A DNA stretch of 64,000 bases from an uncultured Pseudomonadota bacterium (GTDB lineage: Bacteria > Myxococcota_A > UBA796 > GCA-2862545), in the NCBI GenBank assembly GCA_903861005.1, contig CAIOSP010000017.1, positions 1 through 64,000 of the forward strand, written 5' to 3'. The notes beneath the pieces were generated by a model. It saw nothing but the letters and a program-made list of their open reading frames with translations, did no database searches and had not been told where the DNA came from. Positions 21,819 through 32,914 of this stretch are shown here, in pieces. The stretch's first letter is position 1; each line of letters begins with the position of its first letter. The translations under genes were made by a program, and so were the position numbers.

Positions 21819-21886
21819 CAGCTCCAAGCGTCCTCCGCGCACGGCCCCGGAGTAGCACAGCTCAGGCGGGGTGGGGACCGGCTTGC

Positions 21887-21892
21887 TACAAT
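21887..21892 (+). promoter_or_regulatory. Candidate -10 box (TACAAT)
   Basis: TACAAT in CTTGCTACAATGCGG differs from TATAAT at one base and lies 27 bp before the ATG of the lipoprotein at 21920, giving a short leader of about 20 nt. No good -35 hexamer is seen 16-18 bp upstream, so support rests on the -10 box and its position in a divergent intergenic region. Confidence 0.35.
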
Positions 21893-21919
21893 GCGGGGCG
21901 TCTACCCTGGGTGCCGGTC

Positions 21920-22858
21920 ATGACCTTCCGCTCGCTGTTCGTGCTCGTCTTGCTCGCAGGCTGCAGCGGTGGCTCCAACGGGTCCGACGACACGGACGAC
22001 ACGACCTCGGCGGACACCGACGTGGCGGACACCGACGCGTTCGACACGGATGTGGCGGACACGGACCTCGCCGACACCGACGCGGCCGACACCGATGTCG
22101 CCCCCAACGACGTGGACGGCGACGGCGTGACTGACGCCGCCGACAACTGTGGCGCCACCTGGAACCCTACGCAGGCCGACGCGGACAGCGACGGCAAGGG
22201 CGACGCCTGCGACGTCTGCCCGAACGCGTCCAACCCCGGCACGCAGGGCTGCCCGGTCACGGTGTACGACGTGAAGAGCGGCGTGGCGTCCGTAGGCGAC
22301 GCCGTGCGCTTGTCGGACGTGCTGGTGACCGCGGTCGCTCCGCAGGGCTTCTTCGTGCAGGTCAAGCCGGGCGACCTCGACTACCTCGGCGACAACTTCT
22401 CCGGGCTCTACGTCGTCCCCAGCGCCTTCTACGGCGCGGGCGCGACGGTTGGTAGCCGCGTCAGCTTCGACGGCGTCGTCGACGACCAGTCCGGAGCCGT
22501 CGGCGTGGGCGACCTGACCAGCTTCGTCACCACCGCGGTCGGCCCTGAGGCGCTGCCGTTGCCGATCACGGTCACCGCCGCCGAGGTCCAGACCGGCGGC
22601 ACCCGCGCCGTGCCGCTGGAGGGTGTCCTCGTCAAGCTGAGCGGGGTCGCGCAGGTCACCGCGGTGGACTCGGTCGGCCTCGGCTTCACGGCGACTGACA
22701 CCACCGGCGCGGTCGAGGTCGGGGCGCTGCTCTACAGCTACGCCCCGCCCGTGTTCGGGCTTACGTACGCCGACCTCGGCGGTGTGCTCGCGCTGCGGGC
22801 CGGCGTGTCGACCATCCTCCCGCGAGATGGCACGGACTTGATCCTCTCCGGCCCCTGA
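21920..22858 (+). CDS. Lipoprotein with Asp-Thr linker, TSP3-like unit and OB-like domains
   Basis: 312 residues from the ATG at 21920 (an in-frame GTG at 21911 is weaker). Lipobox VLLAGC (Cys15), then a low-complexity ADTD linker to about residue 65, one TSP3-like unit (DVDGDGVTDAADNCGATWNP, ending GDACDVCP), then about 210 residues forming two similar beta segments: SVGDAVRLSDVLVTAV with GFFVQV, and VPLEGVLVKLSGV with LGFTATD. This pairing resembles the OB-fold modules in front of extracellular nucleases of the YhcR/ExeM type, but no nuclease domain follows. Anchored in the envelope; the ligand is unknown. Followed by the sulfatase gene after 53 bp. Confidence 0.72.
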   Translation: MTFRSLFVLVLLAGCSGGSNGSDDTDDTTSADTDVADTDAFDTDVADTDLADTDAADTDVAPNDVDGDGVTDAADNCGATWNPTQADADSDGKGDACDVCPNASNPGTQGCPVTVYDVKSGVASVGDAVRLSDVLVTAVAPQGFFVQVKPGDLDYLGDNFSGLYVVPSAFYGAGATVGSRVSFDGVVDDQSGAVGVGDLTSFVTTAVGPEALPLPITVTAAEVQTGGTRAVPLEGVLVKLSGVAQVTAVDSVGLGFTATDTTGAVEVGALLYSYAPPVFGLTYADLGGVLALRAGVSTILPRDGTDLILSGP

Positions 22859-22911
22859 CCTCAAGGCCGCGGCGCCGCGCGCGCGGTACACCGTTTGTGG
22901 TGGGGGCGTGG

Positions 22912-24231
22912 ATGCGATCGTGGCTCGCCGTGATCGCGCTGACGGGCTGCGCGTCGCCGCCCCCGGACAACGCCGCGCTCAGTCCAGGCAACGTGCTGCT
23001 GGTGGTGCTCGACGACGTCGGCGCCTACGACGTGCGCGCCTACGGGTTCGAGCCGGACGCGCCGCGCACGCCGACGCTCGACGCGCTCGCGGCGCAGGGG
23101 GTTCGCTTCACCCGCGCTTGGGGCAACCCGCTGTGCAGCCCCAGCCGCGCCTCCATCCAGACCGGGCTCTACCCGTTCCGGACGGGCGTCGGGGACAACC
23201 TCCCGCGGCAGGGCGACGCGTTCGCGCTCCCGGTCGACACGCCCAACCTGCCCACCTGGCTGCGGGATCACGCCGGCTACACCACGGCGGCGATCGGCAA
23301 GTGGCACCTGTCGACCGACCGCGACCCGCAGGGCGCCACGCCCCTGTCCTACGGCTTCGACAGCTATGTCGGCCAGCCCACCAACCTCCTCGACGTGGAG
23401 AGCGAGGGCGAGGTCGTGCGCACCAGCTACACCCGGTGGCATGAGTGGCGCGACGGCTATCGGTGGCACGAGGGCTACCTGACCCACACCGAGATCGACG
23501 ACGCGATCGCCACGGTCGCGACGCTGCCGTCGCCGTGGTTCCTCCAGGTCGCGGTGCACGCCGTCCACCTCCCGCTGCAGCTGCCGCCGGACACGCCCGA
23601 GCCGGACGGCGGCTGGACCGGCCGCCTCAAGTACGTGACGATGTTGGAGGACCTGGACGCGCAGCTTGGGCGGCTGCTCGACGCGGTCCCGGAGGACACG
23701 ACCGTGGTCGTGGTGGGGGACAACGGCGCGCCCAACAGCCTGGACATCCCTGACTTCGACGCCGCCGACACCAAGGGCTCCGTGATGGAGGGCGGGATCC
23801 GCGTGCCGATGATCGTGCGCTCTCCGTGGGTGACGCAGCCAGGCGTGGCGGTCGACGCGCTCGTCCACCTCGTCGACCTGTTCCCGACGCTCGCGCAGAT
23901 CGCGCAGGCGCCGGTGGACGACGCGCTGTCGCTGGACGGTCGAACCCTGACGCCGTTCCTGAACGACCCGCACGCGCCCGACACGCGGCCCGTCGTCTAC
24001 AGCGAGCGCTTCCAGCCCAGCGGCGATCCGGCCCTCGCCACGCTGCGCGAGCAGGCCATCCGCGACACCCGGTACAAGCTCACGCGATCGGACGGTGTAG
24101 ACGCCTGCTTTGACCTGGGTGACGACGTGCACGAGGCCGCGGACCTCCTCACCTCGCCCACGGTGTCCGCCGCCGCGCGGGCCGACTGCACCGCGCTCGC
24201 CGCCCGGCTGGACGCCGGCGACGTCCGCTAG
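22912..24231 (+). CDS. Sulfatase-family lipoprotein
   Basis: 439 residues from the ATG at 22912; a GTG at 22897 adds five residues but is less suited to the signal. Lipobox ALTGC (Cys13). The type I sulfatase core is complete: metal-binding DDVG at 34-37, the formylglycine motif C75-S-P-S-R79, GKWHLS, HAVHLP and the distal DNG. The Cys form of the motif (CxPxR) needs oxidation by a formylglycine-generating enzyme, not present in this window. Family members cleave sulfate esters of polysaccharides or phosphonate esters. Envelope-anchored, facing the periplasm or the outside, so probably a scavenging enzyme. Confidence 0.9.
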   Translation: MRSWLAVIALTGCASPPPDNAALSPGNVLLVVLDDVGAYDVRAYGFEPDAPRTPTLDALAAQGVRFTRAWGNPLCSPSRASIQTGLYPFRTGVGDNLPRQGDAFALPVDTPNLPTWLRDHAGYTTAAIGKWHLSTDRDPQGATPLSYGFDSYVGQPTNLLDVESEGEVVRTSYTRWHEWRDGYRWHEGYLTHTEIDDAIATVATLPSPWFLQVAVHAVHLPLQLPPDTPEPDGGWTGRLKYVTMLEDLDAQLGRLLDAVPEDTTVVVVGDNGAPNSLDIPDFDAADTKGSVMEGGIRVPMIVRSPWVTQPGVAVDALVHLVDLFPTLAQIAQAPVDDALSLDGRTLTPFLNDPHAPDTRPVVYSERFQPSGDPALATLREQAIRDTRYKLTRSDGVDACFDLGDDVHEAADLLTSPTVSAAARADCTALAARLDAGDVR

Positions 24232-24287
24232 ACGCGCCACCGGAGTAGGTTGGCGCATGGCACGCCCGGTGCTGGCACGCGGATCCC

Positions 24288-28514
<4,227 letters not shown>

Positions 28515-28532
28515 GCGCCCGTCGCGCCCCGA

Positions 28533-29597
28533 TCAGCGCGACGGCGGCGTGGTCCGCGTGCCGCGTGGCGCCAGGCCAATGTCCATCAGCGTCTGGATCG
28601 TGTACGTCCCGGCGAGCGCGGGCGGGCGGTAGGCGGCCACCGCCGTTGGCGTGCGGAACGGCGCCAGCGGCGTGAGCGTCCGCAGCGGGTGCACGTGCAC
28701 GAAGTGCGCGAGCGAGGTGCGACCCCAGCCCGGGGTGGACGGCGCGCGGATCACGTGGGGCGTGGCGAGCAGCCGACCGCCGGTCAGGATCTCCAACTGC
28801 TGCCCGACCTGCGCGAGCAGGTGCCCCTTGGGCGCGCGCCCGTAGACCAGCTCACCCTGCGGGTGCGACGCCGTCGGCCGGGTGCGGAGGTAGAGCCCAG
28901 CTGTGCCGTCCGGTCGGTCCGCCGCGCGACCGCTTGGGTCCAGGAAGCGACCGCCGCCCAGCACGGTCAGCAGGTTGAAGTCGGTGTGCTCCTCGCCCCA
29001 CAGCACGCCCTGGTTCACGCTGTCGGCGTCGAGCGGCAGGTAGCGCAGCGCGCGCGTGACGTGCGCGGCGCCTGGCGTGAGCGCGGTCAGTTCGCCTGCC
29101 TCCAGCGACAGCGCCCGCTCGCACCCGTCGAGCAAGGTCAGCCCGACGGCGTGCAGGCGCGCGCCCAGGTCATGGTGCACCGACGCGAACGCCTCGCCGC
29201 CCTCGGGGATCAGGTTGGGCGCGTACAGCGCGGGGAACGCCGCCACGCCGTCAGCGTCTCCGTCGTGGGGGGCGGCGAACCAGCACTCCTTGAAGTCGGG
29301 CTGCCCGCCCGACGCCACCGCCACCTCGCTGTTCGGCGGCGTCCAGCCGCGGTTGCACCACAGGTCGGGTCGATGCCAGCGGCGCTTGTCTGACTCGGGC
29401 CGGTCGGTGAGCGCGGTCCAGGTCTGGTGGAAGGCGGCGAGCGTGTCGTCGTCCAGATCGTGCCCCGCGACCGTGACCAGACCGAGGGTTCCGAACCCGA
29501 CGCGCACCGCGTCCACCGCGCGCTCGCGGCGGCGCGTCTCGTCCGAGCGCAGGTCATCCAGATCGACGGCGGGCACGTCGGGGGCGGCGACGGACAT
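28533..29597 (-). CDS. Isopenicillin N synthase-like 2OG-Fe(II) oxygenase
   Basis: 354 residues from the ATG at 29597, which has AGGAG five bases upstream; an in-frame start at 29639 would add 14 residues. Shows the DIOX_N segment (VPAVDLDDLRSDETRRRE) and the catalytic double-stranded beta helix: His204-Thr-Asp206 in GEEHTDFNLLTVL, His281 in LLATPHVIRAP and Arg293-Thr-Ser295 in GWGRTSLAHFV, matching HxD...H...RxS of the IPNS/2OG oxygenase family. Cytoplasmic, Fe(II)-dependent; substrate unknown and no biosynthetic cluster surrounds it. Divergent from the acyltransferase gene at 29712. Confidence 0.88.
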   Translation of the reverse strand: MSVAAPDVPAVDLDDLRSDETRRRERAVDAVRVGFGTLGLVTVAGHDLDDDTLAAFHQTWTALTDRPESDKRRWHRPDLWCNRGWTPPNSEVAVASGGQPDFKECWFAAPHDGDADGVAAFPALYAPNLIPEGGEAFASVHHDLGARLHAVGLTLLDGCERALSLEAGELTALTPGAAHVTRALRYLPLDADSVNQGVLWGEEHTDFNLLTVLGGGRFLDPSGRAADRPDGTAGLYLRTRPTASHPQGELVYGRAPKGHLLAQVGQQLEILTGGRLLATPHVIRAPSTPGWGRTSLAHFVHVHPLRTLTPLAPFRTPTAVAAYRPPALAGTYTIQTLMDIGLAPRGTRTTPPSR

Positions 29598-29711
29598 GGG
29601 GGCTCCTGCGCCGAGGGCCGTATCGCGATCGGGCCTCACCGAGCCCGTCGCGAGGGGCCTCGTCCGGGCGCCCTACGATCGGATACGCTCGTTGCAAACA
29701 GGGGAGTCAAG

Positions 29712-30569
29712 ATGGGAAACGTCGCGCTGGTCCACAAGCGGGGGCTGTCCTCGTTCCGCATGCTGGCGATGGGCACGTGGCGCACGGCCAAGGACCCGTC
29801 GGTCTACGGCGCCATCGAGATCAACATGGACGCGTCGCTCCGCTTCCTGGAGGCGTTCCGCGCGCGCACCGGAAAGCGCGCGACCGTGACGCACCTGATG
29901 GCGATGGCGATCGCGCGCGTGCTGCATGAAGTCCCCGACGCGAACGCCGTGCTCCGCTTCTGGCGCGTCTACCTGCGCCAGGACGTGGACGTGTTCTTCC
30001 AGGTGGCCATGAAGGACCCGGAGTCGGGTCAGGTCGACCTGTCGGGCGTGACGCTGCGCCGCGTCGATCAAAAGTCGCTCACCACGATCGTCGACGAGTT
30101 CGAGGCGGCGGCGGCGAAGGTGCGCGCGGGCAAGGACGCGGAGAAGGAGAGCACGCGGCAGCTGTTCAAGAAGATGCCGGGCTTCATCGTGGGTCCGGTG
30201 CTGGACCTGGTCGCGTTCCTCACCTACACGCTCAACCTGAACCTGAGCTTCCTGGGCCTGCCCAAGGACCCGTTCGGCGGCGTGATGGTCACCAACGTCG
30301 GCTCGCTGGGGTTGGAGGAGGCGTACGCGCCGCTCGTGTCCTACAGCCGCGTGCCGCTGCTCGTGGGCGTGGGTGCCATCCGCAAGGTGCCGGTGGTGGC
30401 GGAGCACGACACCATCGTCGTCGCGCACATGATGCGGCTCTGCGCCACCTTCGACCACCGGCTGCTCGACGGCGCGCACGCCGCCAAGATGGTCGCGATC
30501 CTCAAGGACTCGTTCGCCCACCCGGAGAAGCACTTTGGGGGCGAAGGCGTCGACGCGCGTCGGTCGTGA
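29712..30569 (+). CDS. Stand-alone 2-oxoacid dehydrogenase acyltransferase (E2) catalytic domain
   Basis: 285 residues. The open frame extends upstream to 29427, but the ATG at 29712 has AGGGGAG before it and begins the conserved sequence, so it was chosen. The protein is only the E2 catalytic domain: an early helix-strand pair (TVTHLMAMAIARVLHEVPDA), FGGVMVTNVGSLGLEEAY, and the DHRxxDG motif in CATFDHRLLDGAHAAKM with the catalytic His. No lipoyl or subunit-binding domain and no E1/E3 genes are near. The transferred acyl group is unknown; chloramphenicol-acetyltransferase-like chemistry is the family norm. Confidence 0.88.
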   Translation: MGNVALVHKRGLSSFRMLAMGTWRTAKDPSVYGAIEINMDASLRFLEAFRARTGKRATVTHLMAMAIARVLHEVPDANAVLRFWRVYLRQDVDVFFQVAMKDPESGQVDLSGVTLRRVDQKSLTTIVDEFEAAAAKVRAGKDAEKESTRQLFKKMPGFIVGPVLDLVAFLTYTLNLNLSFLGLPKDPFGGVMVTNVGSLGLEEAYAPLVSYSRVPLLVGVGAIRKVPVVAEHDTIVVAHMMRLCATFDHRLLDGAHAAKMVAILKDSFAHPEKHFGGEGVDARRS

Positions 30570-30621
30570 GCGCGCCGCGCGAGGGTCGGCAATTCCGTGT
30601 CTGAACGCAAGGCGCGCCCGC

Positions 30622-31878
30622 CTACCCGTGGCCGCCGTCGGTCGCGTCGATCGGCCCGAGCTCGAACCGCTCCTCCGGCACGCCGCCGCCGCCCGGTACC
30701 AGCTTGATCACGGTGTGCAGCGGGATCGGCAGGTGCGGGACCTTGTGCGCCGGCTCGCCCGTCAGGTACGCATACAGGGCGCGCAGCACCGCCTGATGTC
30801 CGACGATGAGGACGGGCTCGCGGTGACGCTCCAGCTCCAGGATCACCGGCTCCAGGCGCGCGATGAGGTCCTGGTAGGACTCGCCGCGCGGGTAGCGGTA
30901 GCGCAGCTTGTCGCTCTTGCGGGCGCCGTACTCCTCGGGCATCCGCTGCGCGATCTCCTCGTAGGTCATGCCGTCGCACGCGCCGGCGTCGATCTCGTCG
31001 AGCAGCTTCCACGGGCGCGTGGGGCGGCCCAGGTGACTGCCCGTCTCCACGGTGCGACGCAGGGTGCTGGTCCACACCTCAAGCGGGTTCGCCGGGTCGA
31101 TCTCCTGGTTGAGCCAGCTCGACAGGTTGTCGGCGTAGCGCTGCCCGCTCGCGGCCAGGGAGCTGTCGCCGCCGATGCGTCCGGCCACGTTGAACGTGCT
31201 CTGGCCGTGGCGGGTCAAGTAGACCGCGCGCGGCAGGATGTGCACGTTCATCAGGAACACCACCAGCTTGCTGGGCAGGTGGCCGTCGATGCGGTTCAGC
31301 TCGATCCGGCGGCCCAGATCCACGTTGCGGATCCAGCTCGCGTCGGGCTCGTCCACGGTCTCGTAGACGCTCTCGTAGTGGTCCAGGCGCGCCATGAAGT
31401 CGCGCATGGCCTCCTCTGGGTCGCGGCCCACGTAGTCGGGGCCCTTGAGCTTGGAGACGCGCACGTTCTTCTCGATCACCGAGCGGTCGTCGCAGACCAG
31501 CTCGACCATCACCACCTGCACGCCCGCGGCCTCGCAGCGCGCCCGCACCCGGGCGCGGCGCTCGCGGGTGCTGTTCGTCGCGTCGAACACCGCGACCTCA
31601 CCGCCGCCCGCCACCCACGCCAGCACGTCGACCAGCGCCTCGTCGGCCATCTGCTCGCGCGCGAACGTGCCCTCGGCGTTGGCCGGATCAAAGAAGGTGT
31701 GCTTCTGGCCTGCGCCCAGACGCGCGCGCCGGTAGCTCCCGACATTAAACACCTTCGAACGGTATCCCAGCCACGTGGTGTACCGGGCGATGCGCCGCGC
31801 GGTGAACGACTTCCCGCGCGCAGGCAGGCCCACCATCACCAGCACCAACGGGCGCTCGTCGAACGGGTTCATGGTCAT
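30622..31878 (-). CDS. 6-phosphofructo-2-kinase/fructose-2,6-bisphosphatase (PFKFB type)
   Basis: 418 residues from the ATG at 31878 (GGAGG upstream; longer start at 31932 and ATG at 31872 possible). The kinase half has the P-loop GLPARGKS (17-24), FNVGSYRR and a DATNSTRERR stretch. The phosphatase half keeps the histidine phosphatase residues: TRHG with His224, EIDAG with Glu295 and GHQAVLRA with His361, equivalent to His258, Glu327 and His392 of the rat liver enzyme. RYRYPRGESYQDLIARLEP is almost identical to the animal enzymes. Known role: makes and destroys fructose 2,6-bisphosphate, a regulator of glycolysis mainly in eukaryotes. No regulatory N-terminal tail is present. Convergent with the E2-domain gene. 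Confidence 0.93.
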   Translation of the reverse strand: MTMNPFDERPLVLVMVGLPARGKSFTARRIARYTTWLGYRSKVFNVGSYRRARLGAGQKHTFFDPANAEGTFAREQMADEALVDVLAWVAGGGEVAVFDATNSTRERRARVRARCEAAGVQVVMVELVCDDRSVIEKNVRVSKLKGPDYVGRDPEEAMRDFMARLDHYESVYETVDEPDASWIRNVDLGRRIELNRIDGHLPSKLVVFLMNVHILPRAVYLTRHGQSTFNVAGRIGGDSSLAASGQRYADNLSSWLNQEIDPANPLEVWTSTLRRTVETGSHLGRPTRPWKLLDEIDAGACDGMTYEEIAQRMPEEYGARKSDKLRYRYPRGESYQDLIARLEPVILELERHREPVLIVGHQAVLRALYAYLTGEPAHKVPHLPIPLHTVIKLVPGGGGVPEERFELGPIDATDGGHG

Positions 31879-32012
31879 CTTGCGGGTGCCTCCGACGGGC
31901 CTCACCATGCCACGAACGCCGCACGCAGGCACGTTCGGGCAGGGCGCACGTCAACGTGACACGACCGTGGCCCGCAGGATGCTAAGGTGCGGCGCAACGA
32001 CGGAGAGCGAGC

Positions 32013-32843
32013 ATGCGGCGCAAGGTTCTGTGGGTGGGCTTGGCCTGGGCGATGGGCGCGTGCGCGCCGCCGGAGGCGCCGACCGAGCTCAATGACCTGT
32101 CGCGCTACATGTACCGGGAGTGGGACGCGACGGACGAGCGCACCCGCGTGGCGGGCATGGCCAACCTCGACGCCTTCTTGACCACGGTGGACGTCGGGTC
32201 CGACGTGCTCGACGACCGCACCTGGACCCTGACGGACCTTCAAGACGAGGACGTCGCGACGATCACGCGCCCCGACCGGCCGCTGGAGAACTGCTTCGGG
32301 ATCGGGATGGCCTACCAGTCACGGTGGCCCGCGAGTGATCACGCCCGGCTCCAGATCGAGCCCGACCAAGTCCCGACCGAGCCGACGGCCGAGTTCTACG
32401 ATCGGACCATCACCAACGTCGACGACCCGAGCTGCTTCGTCGACCAGTCCTGCGACCACATCGACACGTCGAACGACATGCGTCGCAAGACGCTGCTGTA
32501 CTCGGTGGACTCGGTCCTGTTGAAGAACTTCCGCTGGGTGAACTACACGGACGCGGAGGGTGTCGAACGGACGTCGTTCTACTCGCGCTCCTGGTACGAC
32601 CAGCCCTGGCCGGGCGACAAAGACAAGACCACCGTCTGGCAGTCCTACTCGATCGATGTGTGGATGGACCGCGGGGACGGCACTGCCTGGCGCTACCAGA
32701 CGCTGTGGAACGAGACTGAGATCGGCGGCATCGTCGTGACGGACGGCGCGGCGACCGCGACCGTGCGCCCCGGCACCGAGAACGTGTTCGAGGCCGGTGA
32801 CGACGCCATCGGCACGCTCTACCACGACGAGCCCGCGCCCTGA
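32013..32843 (+). CDS. Hypothetical lipoprotein
   Basis: 276 residues with a short signal and lipobox AMGAC (Cys17), GGAGAG before the ATG. The mature part is soluble, rich in Asp, Trp and Tyr, with LENCFGIGMAYQSRW and SFYSRSWYDQPWPGDKDKTT; cysteines at CFVDQSCDHID may form a disulfide. I recognise no family. Divergent from the PFKFB gene and 71 bp before another lipoprotein on the same strand. A -10-like CTAAGG lies about 30 bp before the start. Envelope-located by the lipobox; function unknown. Confidence 0.75.
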   Translation: MRRKVLWVGLAWAMGACAPPEAPTELNDLSRYMYREWDATDERTRVAGMANLDAFLTTVDVGSDVLDDRTWTLTDLQDEDVATITRPDRPLENCFGIGMAYQSRWPASDHARLQIEPDQVPTEPTAEFYDRTITNVDDPSCFVDQSCDHIDTSNDMRRKTLLYSVDSVLLKNFRWVNYTDAEGVERTSFYSRSWYDQPWPGDKDKTTVWQSYSIDVWMDRGDGTAWRYQTLWNETEIGGIVVTDGAATATVRPGTENVFEAGDDAIGTLYHDEPAP

Positions 32844-32914
32844 TCCTGCGGTCTAGGTGCAAACCGCGCGCGGGTGTCGCCCACACTGCGGTATGGTCCG
32901 CGCGAGGGTGGCCC

